DNA of 64,000 bases from Deltaproteobacteria bacterium (GCA_026995935.1 JALWNK010000008.1:1-64000), one strand, 5' to 3'; positions 16,331 to 26,182 are shown, counted from the stretch's first letter. Translations and numbers: made by a program. Notes: generated by a model from the sequence alone, not told the origin.

Positions 16331-17785
16331 ATGGCCGTTTGTAGATTCAGTGTAAGCAAAAAGTACACTCCAGATCATGGGGATCTTCTGGTTTTTCCCT
16401 TTCTTGATGAAAAAACACCCTTTTTCCCAGAAGGGTTGCTCCCGGATTTTGCCCAGGGTGTCAAGGCGCCTGAAGAGCAGGGTAAATCACTGACGGTCCT
16501 TGCCGGGGAGCATCAGGGAAAACGCTTTGTTTGCCGCTCCATCAGGCTTGATGACAAGACCCTTTCACCGGGTCTTGTGCTCAAGAGGCATCTTTCCTCC
16601 TTTATTGGTTCTTCTTCTGATGAAAAGATAAAAAAGGTCAATGTCTTTTTGTCAAAAGAGCGTTTTGACCTCGTTAAGGATTGCCAGGAGGCAGCACTTC
16701 TTGGGGGGTACAAGTTTGATAAGTACCTTGAGAAGAAACCAGAGCTTCCAGAGGTGAAGGCCGTTTTTGAAAAGGCGCTCTCCAAGAACGAAAAGAAGGA
16801 GATTTCAGACAGGGAAGGGCTCTTTTCATGGGTAAATTTTGCCAGGGACATCCTTAATGAGCCACCCAATGAGATCCACCCGGAAAGCCTTGCAGGCCTT
16901 TTCCAGAAGATGGGCAAAAAGGCGGGCCTCAAGGTGAGTGTGTGGGATGAAAAGAGGCTTGAAAAGGAAAAGTGCGGGGGAATCCTTGCCGTTGGAAAGG
17001 GCGCATCCTCCCGGCCAAGGCTTGTCATAGGCCAGTATAAGCCCAGGAAACCAAAGGCCTTTATAGCATTTGTGGGAAAGGGAGTGACCATGGATACTGG
17101 TGGCTACTGCTTGAAACCCGCAAAGAGTCAGATGGGAATGAAGTATGACATGGGCGGGGCCGCCATGACCTTTGCGGCAGCGTGCGCCCTTGCAAGCCTG
17201 AAAGTTCCCGTGCACATTGTGGTTATCACTCCGTTAGTGGAAAATGATATCTCTTCCCGGGCCTTTCACACCCAGGACATTATCACCATGAGAAACGGAA
17301 AGACTGTGCAGGTGGATAATACTGATGCAGAGGGAAGGCTCATCCTGGCAGATGCCCTTTGTATTGCCTCTGAGATGAAGCCGGATTGCATAATAGATGC
17401 CGCCACCCTTACCGGGGCGTGCGTTGTCGCCCTGGGTGAGGACATTGCAGGGGTATTTGGCCCGGACAGGGATTTTAACAACAGGCTTATAGATGCGGGA
17501 AAAAGTGTTGATGAAAACCTTTGGGAGATGCCACTCTTCATGCCCTATATGGAGCAGCTAAAGGCAGAGATTGCCGACATGAAAAACATTGGAAGCCGCT
17601 GGGGTGGGGCAATAACCGCGGCCCTTTTTCTGAAACAGTTCGTGGATGATGACATAACCTGGAGCCACATAGATATTGCCGGGCCCTGTGTAAAGGAGGA
17701 GCCCCTTGGATATCTTGGAAAAGGGGCGAAGGGATTTGGCGTAAAGACGCTCTACGAGTTTGCCTTGAATTTTAAAAAGGGCTAA
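16331..17785 (+). CDS. pepA: Leucyl aminopeptidase, M17 family
   Basis: This two-metal cytosolic aminopeptidase removes N-terminal residues. The diagnostic M17 motif NTDAEGRLILADAL is present, as is GKGVTMDTGGYCLKP with the metal-binding Lys and Asp. The usual FDSGG is MDTGG here. The C-terminal block (WSHIDIAGPCV) also fits. The N-terminal domain is variable, as in the family, and length (484) is normal. M17 proteins sometimes bind DNA at recombination sites, which cannot be judged here. A stem-loop terminator follows at 17835. Confidence 0.93.
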   Translation: MAVCRFSVSKKYTPDHGDLLVFPFLDEKTPFFPEGLLPDFAQGVKAPEEQGKSLTVLAGEHQGKRFVCRSIRLDDKTLSPGLVLKRHLSSFIGSSSDEKIKKVNVFLSKERFDLVKDCQEAALLGGYKFDKYLEKKPELPEVKAVFEKALSKNEKKEISDREGLFSWVNFARDILNEPPNEIHPESLAGLFQKMGKKAGLKVSVWDEKRLEKEKCGGILAVGKGASSRPRLVIGQYKPRKPKAFIAFVGKGVTMDTGGYCLKPAKSQMGMKYDMGGAAMTFAAACALASLKVPVHIVVITPLVENDISSRAFHTQDIITMRNGKTVQVDNTDAEGRLILADALCIASEMKPDCIIDAATLTGACVVALGEDIAGVFGPDRDFNNRLIDAGKSVDENLWEMPLFMPYMEQLKAEIADMKNIGSRWGGAITAALFLKQFVDDDITWSHIDIAGPCVKEEPLGYLGKGAKGFGVKTLYEFALNFKKG

Positions 17786-17834
17786 AACCACATAAGTATA
17801 GGCCGTCTTGGTCTTCAGGGGCCTTGATTAAGTG

Positions 17835-17861
17835 AAGGGGCATTTTTTGCCCCTTTTCCTT
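17835..17861 (+). terminator. Intrinsic terminator after pepA
   Basis: An 8-bp stem (AAGGGGCA paired with TGCCCCTT) has a 5-nt T loop and runs into a T-rich tail. It closes the plsC-pepA unit. Confidence 0.7.
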
Positions 17862-18050
17862 TTCCTGATCGCGTCTTATTTCGTTTTTTCCCAAAAAAGT
17901 CCGTTGCCCCTCTGCCTTGTTCTCCAAGAAAACCATTATTAAGAAATGGCCCGCTTTTGCCGATGAATGCATTGAAAACAGGACTGTTTTGCACGGTAAG
18001 TTTATGAATGCTTTTTTAAAAAAGGGCCAATCGAGTCTTAATGAACCCAT

Positions 18051-19787
18051 ATGCCAGAAGAATTTCTCAAAGACCAGATAGTCATTGCCGAAGATGACCC
18101 AATAACCCAGTTACTTTTAAAGTCCACCCTCAAGAAATGGGGTTTTGACCCCACTAATATAGAGGATGGTAAAGAGGCACTGGAGTTGATCAAGGCCTCA
18201 GAAGAGCCAAGGATTGTCCTTCTCGATTGGCTCATGCCTGGCATGGATGGCATAGACATAGTGAGGCGACTAAGAAGGGAAAGAAAGGATATCCCGCACT
18301 ATGTCATTATGCTCACGTCAAAAAACGAAAAGAAGGATGTTATCTATGCCTTGGAGGCAGGAGCGGACGATTTTCTTTCCAAACCCTTTGATACCGAGGA
18401 GCTCAAGGCCCGAATCAAGGTGGGTCTCAGGCTTGTTGGCCTGCACTTGCAACTCAAAAAGGCCATAAAAAGTGCCAAGAGGCTTGCTGACTTTATTGCC
18501 CACTACGATCAGACAACAGGTCTTCCCAACAGGGTCCTATTTACAGAAAACATAGAAAAGCTCGTTAATGAGGGACGTTCTGCGGCCCTGATGCAGGTAA
18601 ACATAGACAGGTTCAAGCGTATAAACCAGGCCAAGGGCCTTGAAATGGGAGACCTGCTGCTGAACTATTTTGGCGCAAGACTGCAGGGATGTTTCGAAGA
18701 GGAGGAGGCTGTGGTGGCGCGGATTGCTGCCGATGAGTTTGGCATACTCATACCCTTTGATGATAGTTCTGCCTATGCCACTGACGAAATTATAAATTTT
18801 TTATACACTAAGGCACAAAGGATTCATGCCAGAATGGCCGAACCCTTTCCCATCGACAAGGGGGTTACTGTGACGGTGAGTATAGGTGCTGCTCCAGTGA
18901 CCTGTGAAATGGCCCTTGAGCCTGAAGAATTTCTGAGAAGGGTGGATCTGGCCCTCAGGAAGGCCAAGGCCTTTGGTGGAAACCAGACAGTTATACATGA
19001 CCGCAAGATGGAGGAGGAGGTCCGGCAGAGATACCAGATTGAAAAGGATCTGGCCGGGGCAGTTGCCAAGGGGGAACTCAGGCTTTTTTTGCAGGCTCAG
19101 GTTGATTGCAAAGGCAGGTTTCATGGCGCCGAGGCCCTTGTAAGATGGTTCCATCCTGAACATGGGCTAATAAGTCCCGGGCTCTTCATACCGGTTGCAG
19201 AAGAAAGCGGCCTGATAATTCAGATAGGCACGTGGGTGCTGGAAGAGGTGTGTGACCTGCTAAGTAGGCGTCCTCATGAAGATTTTTCCATATCAGTTAA
19301 TATCAGCCCAATGCAGTTTGCGCGAGAGGATTTTGTTGAGCATGTCTTATCAGTGGTTTCGGACAGGTCGGTAAGCCCTGACAGGATTATTTTGGAGGTG
19401 ACAGAAGGTCTTCTCATTAACGACATGACAGATGTGGCAAGGAAGATGAATACCCTGTCTGAGGCGGGTTTCAGGTTTTCCATAGACGATTTTGGCACTG
19501 GCTACTCATCTCTTTCATACCTCAAAAGCCTTCCAATAAGTGAAATAAAAGTGGACAGGACCTTTATCAAGGGTCTGCCAGGGGACGAGGACAGCGGAGC
19601 CATTGTCAGGGCGATTTTCCTGATGGCACAGACCCTGGGGCTGAAAGTAGTTGCAGAAGGTGTTGAGACCACGGATCAGGCAGAGTTTCTCAATAAATCA
19701 GGAAAGGTAATACATCAGGGCTTCCTGTTTTCAAAACCTGCTCCTGCAGATGAAGTCATTGAGTACTGGTTAGGCAGGATTCCATGA
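18051..19787 (+). CDS. Response regulator with degenerate GGDEF and EAL domains
   Basis: Domains in order are an N-terminal receiver (1-125, phospho-acceptor Asp59 in LLDWLMPGMDG, Lys in SKPFD), a GGDEF domain (about 155-310) and an EAL domain (about 330-570). The GGDEF signature reads AADEF, so cyclase activity is doubtful. The EAL part looks active, with EALVRW, the metal and catalytic blocks EVTEGLLINDM, IDDFGTGYSS, KVDRTFIKGL and AEGVET. It is most likely a phosphorylation-controlled c-di-GMP phosphodiesterase. Its stop overlaps the start of the hybrid kinase by 4 nt (ATGA), and that kinase is the obvious phosphate donor. The ribosome site before ATG 18051 is weak. Confidence 0.92.
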   Translation: MPEEFLKDQIVIAEDDPITQLLLKSTLKKWGFDPTNIEDGKEALELIKASEEPRIVLLDWLMPGMDGIDIVRRLRRERKDIPHYVIMLTSKNEKKDVIYALEAGADDFLSKPFDTEELKARIKVGLRLVGLHLQLKKAIKSAKRLADFIAHYDQTTGLPNRVLFTENIEKLVNEGRSAALMQVNIDRFKRINQAKGLEMGDLLLNYFGARLQGCFEEEEAVVARIAADEFGILIPFDDSSAYATDEIINFLYTKAQRIHARMAEPFPIDKGVTVTVSIGAAPVTCEMALEPEEFLRRVDLALRKAKAFGGNQTVIHDRKMEEEVRQRYQIEKDLAGAVAKGELRLFLQAQVDCKGRFHGAEALVRWFHPEHGLISPGLFIPVAEESGLIIQIGTWVLEEVCDLLSRRPHEDFSISVNISPMQFAREDFVEHVLSVVSDRSVSPDRIILEVTEGLLINDMTDVARKMNTLSEAGFRFSIDDFGTGYSSLSYLKSLPISEIKVDRTFIKGLPGDEDSGAIVRAIFLMAQTLGLKVVAEGVETTDQAEFLNKSGKVIHQGFLFSKPAPADEVIEYWLGRIP

Positions 19788-22700
19788 AAAAGTCTATTCC
19801 CGTTTGTTATATTTCCATCTTGGCCTTTGTCCTCCTGGGGGCCGGTGTAGTTTTGACCTATACCAACTATGAGCAGTTTAAGAAGTTTTCAAGGCAGGAA
19901 ATAGAACAACAGTTAAGGGATAAGGAGAAGACAGTGCAGGAGCGCCTGGACGCCAGACGTTTTTCCCTGGAACTCTTATCCTTCAATCCCTACATCGTTG
20001 ACAGCCTTTCAGAGGAGAATTCACCCCAGGTCAAGGCAAAAATCAGGGCCTATCTTTCAAGGATAAATCAAAAGATCGGTTTTTTGACCATTTTTTTGAT
20101 GGATGACAGGGGGAACTGCATCCTATCCACTGACAGGCGTTTTGAGGGCAAAAATTACGGTTTCAGGCCATATTTCAAGCAGGCCCTGAAAAAAGGCTCA
20201 GGGGCCTACGTAGCCCTGGGGGTCACCAGTAAGAAGCTTGGTCTTTACCTGTCAAGACGGGTAGCGGGCTATTTTGGAAGATATGGGGTACTGGTTGCCA
20301 AACTTGATCCCCGCACACTCCTGCGTTCTCTTGCACCCCTTAACGGCCATGGGTTGTCGGTATGGGGTGCCACATATAACGGAATCCTCTTCAGTGCAGA
20401 CAGGGACGGGTTTTACAGCTTTGAAAAGGAAAATCCTGACCAGCTCAAAAGGATACTGCGCAACAGGCAGTTTGAAGGTGTTGAAATCAAGAGTCTTGGT
20501 TTTCCGCGGGGTTCCTGGGCAGCGCTTACTACCAAAGGAAATATCTGCGCAAACAGTGGGGAGAAATCCTACCAGGTAGAATACCTCTCCATTATCCCAG
20601 GGGTTTTTGCCATTGTAAGTGTCATTTCCACGGATTTTCTGCCACTTTCCCTCCAGATGCTTAGAAAGGCCTTTTTGCTTACCAATGGGGCCTTCATTCT
20701 CGCCCTTATTCCGCTGATTGTCGGGGTGTTCTTTTTCAGACGGCAATATGAGGACCTGTTAAAGGAACGCCAGGAGAAAAGCAGGAGTCAGTACCGTTAT
20801 CAGGCAGTCTTACAGGGTAACAAGGACGGTTTCGTGGTTATGAGTCCTGACAACCTCGTGATTGAAGATGCAAATGACAGGCTCTATGAGATTCTAGGTA
20901 TTGATAAAGATAAGGGTATTCTAAATGGCAAGCCCTTTTGCGAGCTTTTGGCAGAAGAGGACAAGGACAGGTTTAAAAACAGGCTTACAGGTGATGCATT
21001 TCAGAATTTTGAGTTACAGGCCTGTATGGTTAACTGTAATGGAGAAAAGGTGCCGGTAATAATCGATTTTACAAGGCACGAGTCCAGCGATTCAATAGTA
21101 TCGTTTTGTTATGCCTTTATCCAGGATATGAGAAAGGGGCTTAAGGATGCCCAGAAAATAAGGCTCCTTCAGACTGCAGTAGAGCAAAGCGGAAGCAGTA
21201 TAGTCATCACGGACAAAAACGGGGTCATCCAGTATGTAAATCCCGCCTTTACCAGGATAACAGGTTTTTCCGCAGAGGAAGCCCTGGGCAAAAACCCAAA
21301 GATTTTAAAGTCAGGCAGGCATGACAAGGCCTTTTACCAGGAGATGTGGCAGACCATAAAGTCTGGTCGTTTGTGGCACGGAAGGGTGTGCAATAAAAAT
21401 AAAAAGGGAGAATTTTTCTGGGAGGATACCACTATTGCTCCAGTGCAGGATGAAAAAGGGCAATTGACGCATTTCATAGCCATAAAAAATGACGTTACCA
21501 GGCTTGTAGAACTTGAAGATAAACTCAATCAGAAGGTCAAAGAACTTGAAGGGATAATGGAACATGCGGGAGTAGGAATAGCCCTTATCAGAAACAGGAC
21601 ATTTTTGACGGTTAATGAGACCTTGGCAAAGATTATAAATATGCCCAAGGAGGAGTTTCCGGGAAAAAGCACCCGAATTCTTTTTGCATCTGAGGCGGAA
21701 TATGAGGAATTTGCTAAGATTTTTTATCCATCCCTGATGAAAGGAGAAAGTGTTTCCTATGAGTTAGAGAGGCTAATGCCCAACGGGGAAAAGCGATGGT
21801 TCCAGATTACGGCCACGGCCATAAATCCAGGTCCTTTAGAGGAAATGAATACCGTTTGGATTGGAAATGACATAACAGAGCTTAAACACCTGCAGCTTGA
21901 GCTTGAAGAACAGAAAATCAAGGCTGAGGAGGCAAGCCGGGCAAAGAGCGCCTTTCTGGCCAACATGAGTCACGAAATCAGGACTCCATTAAATGGGGTT
22001 ATAGGAATGCTTTCACTCCTTGGCGCAACGAGGCTGGACGAAAAGCAGAAGGAATACATTCAGGTGGCTCATGCAAGTGCAGAGGCCCTCTTATTTCTGA
22101 TCAACGACATCCTAGACATATCAAAGATCGAGGCAGGGAAGATGGAGTTTGATAATGTAGATTTCAACCTGCCAGATATGTTGACAGAATTTTCAAAGAG
22201 TTTTGCCCTGGCTGCAGAAAAGAAGGGTTTAAAGTATGAGGTCCATGTGGCAAAGAATGTCCCAAGTGTTCTCAGGGGAGATCCTGGAAGGTTGAGGCAG
22301 GTGCTCATAAACCTTACAGGAAATGCCCTTAAGTTTACGGAAAGGGGAAAGATTGAGCTTTCCGTAGAACTTGTAAGGGATTTGGGCCAGGAGGCCATAA
22401 TAAAGTTTTCCGTAAGGGATACGGGGATTGGCATTCCCAAGGACAAGCTGGATATACTCTTTCAGAAGTTTTCCCAGGTTGACATATCAATTTCCAGGAA
22501 ATTTGGTGGTACAGGTCTTGGCCTGGCTATTTCCAAGAAGATTGTTGAGCTCATGGACGGGCAGATCGGTGTTGAAAGTGAGGAAGGAAAGGGCTCCATT
22601 TTCTGGTTTACTGTGAAGTTGCCCAAGGGAAAACAAAGCGAATCTTTTCCTGAGGCCGCGAAGAAAGAGGATGGCCAAAAGGTACCTGCCAGGGATATCA

Positions 22701-23506
22701 GGTTGAAGGGAAGGGTATTGGTGGTGGAGGATAATCCTGTCAACCAAAAGGTGGTGATGGGCTTTTTGAAAAGGCTTGGTGTCAGGGCAGAGGCTGTAAA
22801 CAATGGGAAAGAGGCAGTAGAGGTTCTAGAGATGATACCATACGATCTCGTCCTCATGGATATACAAATGCCGGTAATGGACGGGTTTTCAGCTACCCGG
22901 GCAATAAGGAGCAGGGATTCAAGGGTCCTGAACAGACAGATACCAATAATTGCGGTTACAGCCCATGCATTCAAGGAAGAGGTATCAAAATGTATTGATG
23001 CAGGCATGAATGACTATCTGTCAAAGCCCATAGAATCCCAACGATTAAAGGAGGTTCTGGTAAAGTGGCTGCCTGTCTGCTCTGAGGATGAATTGGCAAG
23101 GCAAGATAGTGACAGGGAGAAAGAGGTGTCTTCTGTGCAAAGGATGTCTGCAGACAAGACGGACCTGCCAATTTTTGACAAAGACGACTTTCTTGAAAGG
23201 ACCATGAACGATCTTGAACTCGGCAGGCAAGTCCTGGAGATGTTTCTCGAAAGCGGTTCCCAGCTTTTAGACAGCCTTGAAGAGGCAATAAAAAATGAAA
23301 ACAGCCAAGAAGTAATGAGGATTGCCCACAGTCTCAAGGGCTCTTCTGGGAATGTTGGGGCGAAGAGGCTTTCAGAATTCGCATTACTCCTTGAAAGGAT
23401 GTCTAAAGAGGGGAACCTGTCGGAAATCATGGAAAGATTCCACCAGCTCAAAAAGGAGTTTGAGAATTTTCAGCAGGAAGAAGAGGTGAAAAAGATACTG
23501 GGCTAA
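19784..23506 (+). CDS. Membrane hybrid sensor histidine kinase with receiver and HPt domains
   Basis: A first membrane helix (about 7-25) leads into a periplasmic sensor of about 260 residues, probably a Cache-type double domain (GFLTIFLMDDRGNCILSTD, YFKQALK). A second helix lies near 300-320. Three PAS segments follow; the second resembles the PAS of the kinase at the window start. HisKA has His730 in FLANMSHEIRTPLNG. The ATPase shows the N box and G boxes (RDTGIGIP, GTGLGLAIS). A receiver has Asp1026 (LVLMDIQMPVMDG). The C-terminal HPt has His1182 (AHSLKGSSGNVG). This is a complete BarA-like phosphorelay in one chain, probably signalling to the overlapping GGDEF-EAL regulator. Confidence 0.93.
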   Translation: MKKSIPVCYISILAFVLLGAGVVLTYTNYEQFKKFSRQEIEQQLRDKEKTVQERLDARRFSLELLSFNPYIVDSLSEENSPQVKAKIRAYLSRINQKIGFLTIFLMDDRGNCILSTDRRFEGKNYGFRPYFKQALKKGSGAYVALGVTSKKLGLYLSRRVAGYFGRYGVLVAKLDPRTLLRSLAPLNGHGLSVWGATYNGILFSADRDGFYSFEKENPDQLKRILRNRQFEGVEIKSLGFPRGSWAALTTKGNICANSGEKSYQVEYLSIIPGVFAIVSVISTDFLPLSLQMLRKAFLLTNGAFILALIPLIVGVFFFRRQYEDLLKERQEKSRSQYRYQAVLQGNKDGFVVMSPDNLVIEDANDRLYEILGIDKDKGILNGKPFCELLAEEDKDRFKNRLTGDAFQNFELQACMVNCNGEKVPVIIDFTRHESSDSIVSFCYAFIQDMRKGLKDAQKIRLLQTAVEQSGSSIVITDKNGVIQYVNPAFTRITGFSAEEALGKNPKILKSGRHDKAFYQEMWQTIKSGRLWHGRVCNKNKKGEFFWEDTTIAPVQDEKGQLTHFIAIKNDVTRLVELEDKLNQKVKELEGIMEHAGVGIALIRNRTFLTVNETLAKIINMPKEEFPGKSTRILFASEAEYEEFAKIFYPSLMKGESVSYELERLMPNGEKRWFQITATAINPGPLEEMNTVWIGNDITELKHLQLELEEQKIKAEEASRAKSAFLANMSHEIRTPLNGVIGMLSLLGATRLDEKQKEYIQVAHASAEALLFLINDILDISKIEAGKMEFDNVDFNLPDMLTEFSKSFALAAEKKGLKYEVHVAKNVPSVLRGDPGRLRQVLINLTGNALKFTERGKIELSVELVRDLGQEAIIKFSVRDTGIGIPKDKLDILFQKFSQVDISISRKFGGTGLGLAISKKIVELMDGQIGVESEEGKGSIFWFTVKLPKGKQSESFPEAAKKEDGQKVPARDIRLKGRVLVVEDNPVNQKVVMGFLKRLGVRAEAVNNGKEAVEVLEMIPYDLVLMDIQMPVMDGFSATRAIRSRDSRVLNRQIPIIAVTAHAFKEEVSKCIDAGMNDYLSKPIESQRLKEVLVKWLPVCSEDELARQDSDREKEVSSVQRMSADKTDLPIFDKDDFLERTMNDLELGRQVLEMFLESGSQLLDSLEEAIKNENSQEVMRIAHSLKGSSGNVGAKRLSEFALLLERMSKEGNLSEIMERFHQLKKEFENFQQEEEVKKILG

Positions 23507-23717
23507 TTCTTGCAATTTTTTTTCTGTACGAAATTTAGAAGTTTGATTATAAGAGATTTGGAAAATTGCTATGGTGACGAGGCTGTTACTTTAGTGAAAT
23601 CAAGTACAGTCTTGGGGTCGTTTTTATTAACGTTTGTTAAAAATATTTCATTCATTTTATATTTGACCTGCAGGAAAGATAATATTATTTTACCACTGAA
23701 TCTCTATTCATTGCCGC

Positions 23718-23738
23718 ATTGACCGGCGAAAGGTCAAT
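23718..23738. promoter_or_regulatory. Inverted repeat upstream of the coiled-coil gene pair
   Basis: ATTGACC and GGTCAAT form a perfect 7-bp inverted repeat around a 7-nt spacer, 33 nt before the ATG at 23772. There is no T-tract after it. It could be an operator or a 5' leader hairpin. The rest of the 265-nt gap is AT-rich with no clear promoter. Confidence 0.35.
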
Positions 23739-23771
23739 CATAATCAGCGAGATTTTTGAAAGGAGAGAAAA

Positions 23772-24518
23772 ATGGACGTTACCTCGATTCAACAAGTGCT
23801 GTCTAATTTATATATCTACGGTTGGGCGGGAACCGTAATCTTTTTCATCCTCTTTGTGTTGCTGCTAAAGCAGAATAGCGGCAACTCGGCAGCCTTAAGA
23901 AAGCTGGAAAAGGAGAAGTCAGATCTTGACTCCCAACTCTCTGAGTGCAGAGAGGAGGTTACAGAGCTACAGTCCAAGGTGGACAGCCTAGTTGAGGATA
24001 ACGAGCAGAAGGCCGAGGCCATCAGTCGTCTAGAATCCCAGGTCTCCTCTTTAGAGAAAGATATTAAGGATAAAGAGGCCAAGGTGAAGGAGCTGGAATT
24101 CCAGATTAAGAATCTCAAGAATGAGAACATCCAGCTCGGCGACAATGTTAAGGAGCTTCAGGGCAAGCTTTCTAGCGAAGAAAGCAAGTCCAGGGATCTT
24201 GAGGCACAGTTGAAGCAGAAGGAGAATTTGCTGACGCAGCTGCAGGAAGAAATTGCCAGGGTGGAAAAGGAGCTTGAGCAGGTCAAGACGGACTACAAGC
24301 TTGCGGAGCTTTACATCCACTTGAGTAAGCTCCACGATGAGTACGGTAGCGAGTTTACTCAAAACATTCTCAAGGGTCTTGCAACAATGAATATTGCAGA
24401 GATTGACCTCAAGACAGCCCAGAAAATCTTTGAGCAGGCCAAGGCCTCCTTTCAGAACGTCTCATCATCTCAGGGTGAAAAAGAACCTGAAGAAGTCGTT
24501 GAGGATGAAGAGAATTAA
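23772..24518 (+). CDS. Membrane-anchored coiled-coil protein of unknown function
   Basis: A short N-terminus is followed by one membrane helix (about 18-36, GWAGTVIFFILFVLLL). A continuous coiled coil runs from about 40 to 190 with heptads rich in Leu, Glu, Lys, Ser and Gln. A less regular helical part follows (LAELYIHLSKLHDEYGSEFTQNILKGL, about 175-205), then a very acidic tail ending EDEEN. A strong GAAAGGAGAG ribosome site precedes the ATG. I know no named family for it. A second membrane coiled-coil gene follows 66 nt later on the same strand. They may form a joint scaffold, but that is inference. Confidence 0.7.
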   Translation: MDVTSIQQVLSNLYIYGWAGTVIFFILFVLLLKQNSGNSAALRKLEKEKSDLDSQLSECREEVTELQSKVDSLVEDNEQKAEAISRLESQVSSLEKDIKDKEAKVKELEFQIKNLKNENIQLGDNVKELQGKLSSEESKSRDLEAQLKQKENLLTQLQEEIARVEKELEQVKTDYKLAELYIHLSKLHDEYGSEFTQNILKGLATMNIAEIDLKTAQKIFEQAKASFQNVSSSQGEKEPEEVVEDEEN

Positions 24519-24584
24519 ATCACAAGTCGGCATGGCCTAATCTCAAAAAGGTCACTATTTTTACCATTCCAGGGAGGATTTAAA

Positions 24585-26072
24585 ATGGATACAGCTGTAT
24601 ATGCATTTTATGCCACTTTTTCGTTCGTATGTTCTTGTATTTTCTTGATTGCCTGTGGATTGGGACTGTATTCCCTTTATTTGACCAGACAGGGCGGCGA
24701 GATCCCCGAAGAAGCCAAGAAAAAGAATCTTTCATTTTTGTATAACAGAACCATAGGAATTGCATTTCTTATCGGTGGTATAATATTTGGCATAGCCGGT
24801 TACAGGATGTCTCCCAGTGCTGTGGCTGAAAGGATGGGTATCAGCCTGGAGGCGGAACATCATCCTGAAGAGGCAGTCCATAAAAAGGGACATCATGTGG
24901 TAAAGGCCGGGGAAGAAGTCAAGAAGGCAGAGGCCAAGAAGGAAGAAAAGGCACCTGCCAGGGTCGAGGAGAAAGAGGCCAAGAAAGAAGTAGCCCAGGT
25001 GGCCAAGGAAGAAAAGGCAGCAAAAGAGAAACAGCCAGGAGTTGAAGAGGTTGTAATGAGAAAGGCCGCTGGCTGGACCAAGACCGAGCTTGCTCTTAAA
25101 AAGACAATTTCTGTTTTGCAGGAACAACTCAAGTCCCTTAAGAAACAGGTGGAAGAGAAAACTGCCGCTGTTTCCAGCATGGGTGGTGAACTGGCCAAAT
25201 TGAAGGCGGAGGTTGAGAGTCTCAGAAAAGAGAATCAGGAACTCAAGGCTGTGGCCGGACAAGGAGGGGAGTTTAAGAAGGAGCTTGATGCACTCAAGAA
25301 GGAAAACCAGCAACTCAAACAGCAGATAGCCAAGCTTGAAGAGGCAAAGGCCGCCCTGGAAAAGGAGCTATCCGGAACAAAGGTTGGCTCTACAGCACTT
25401 AAAAATGCCCTTGAGGAGAATAAGGCGCTTAAGGCAAAGATTTCTGCCATGGATGCAGAGCTTGCCAAAAATGCCAAGATGATCGAAGAAACCAGGAATA
25501 AAATAAGTGAGCTAAGCGCCAAGTTGGCAGATGCCAAATCCAAGCTTATGGTCCTAGAAAGGGAAAGGGACCAACTGAGGGCTCAATTGGCAAGGGCCAG
25601 CAGCCCTGAGCTTCGAATAAAGTATCAGCAGGCTATTCAGGAAATTGAGGCACTCAAGGAAAAGAATCGCAGCCTTGAGCAAAGTCTCAAATCCCTGACA
25701 GATTCCCTGGATATGAAGATTATAGATCTTACAGAGCTCCAGTCCAAGTACGGTCTGCTCAAAGACCAGGCAAAATTCAGGGAAGAAAAGATCAACAAGC
25801 TTATGGAAGCCAACAAGGCTATGCAGGAGAGGCTTTCCCTGTACAATACCAGGATTCGCACCCTTGAGGCAGAGCTTAAGGCCAAGGACGATCTTATAAA
25901 GAAGCTACAGGAAAGGTTTGGTAACCAGGGAGGTGTCACTTCTGCTCCTGTTGCCCCCCAGGTCCAAAAGACCACTGTGATAAAAAAGATGGCTCCTGCA
26001 AAAAAGCAGGTAGCCAATGAGGCAGAAAAGGAAACGCCCAAGGAGGCAAAAACAACTGCTACCGGCAAATAA
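24585..26072 (+). CDS. Two-helix membrane protein with long cytoplasmic coiled coil
   Basis: Two membrane helices lie at about 8-32 and 53-75, joined by a short loop. A linker of Ala, Lys and Glu repeats (about 90-150) leads into a long coiled coil (about 165-455). The C-terminal tail is rich in Lys, Ala, Thr and Pro and probably disordered. The ribosome site AGGGAGGATTT lies before the ATG. The low-complexity linker resembles neither a signal nor an enzyme domain. It is probably co-transcribed with the upstream single-helix coiled-coil gene. Function unknown; a structural or spacing role at the membrane is possible. A strong terminator follows. Confidence 0.7.
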   Translation: MDTAVYAFYATFSFVCSCIFLIACGLGLYSLYLTRQGGEIPEEAKKKNLSFLYNRTIGIAFLIGGIIFGIAGYRMSPSAVAERMGISLEAEHHPEEAVHKKGHHVVKAGEEVKKAEAKKEEKAPARVEEKEAKKEVAQVAKEEKAAKEKQPGVEEVVMRKAAGWTKTELALKKTISVLQEQLKSLKKQVEEKTAAVSSMGGELAKLKAEVESLRKENQELKAVAGQGGEFKKELDALKKENQQLKQQIAKLEEAKAALEKELSGTKVGSTALKNALEENKALKAKISAMDAELAKNAKMIEETRNKISELSAKLADAKSKLMVLERERDQLRAQLARASSPELRIKYQQAIQEIEALKEKNRSLEQSLKSLTDSLDMKIIDLTELQSKYGLLKDQAKFREEKINKLMEANKAMQERLSLYNTRIRTLEAELKAKDDLIKKLQERFGNQGGVTSAPVAPQVQKTTVIKKMAPAKKQVANEAEKETPKEAKTTATGK

Positions 26073-26091
26073 CAACTGAATCCTTAGTCAT

Positions 26092-26137
26092 AAAGTAAAA
26101 GGGCCGTAACGAAAAGCCGTTACGGCCCTTTTACTTT
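26092..26137. terminator. Strong bidirectional intrinsic terminator
   Basis: A 20-bp perfect stem (26092-26111 with 26118-26137) surrounds a 6-nt loop and ends in A and T tracts on its two sides. It separates the plus-strand coiled-coil operon from the minus-strand MptA-like operon and can serve both. Confidence 0.92.
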
Positions 26138-26182
26138 TATGGGATGTTAGTTCACTGGTAAGAAGAGGAAACTAAAAGGGCC

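Noticed and set aside
23510-23722. A 70-codon plus-strand frame after the hybrid kinase
   Set aside because: It starts at TTG without a ribosome site, is AT-driven in composition and lies in a promoter-like gap.
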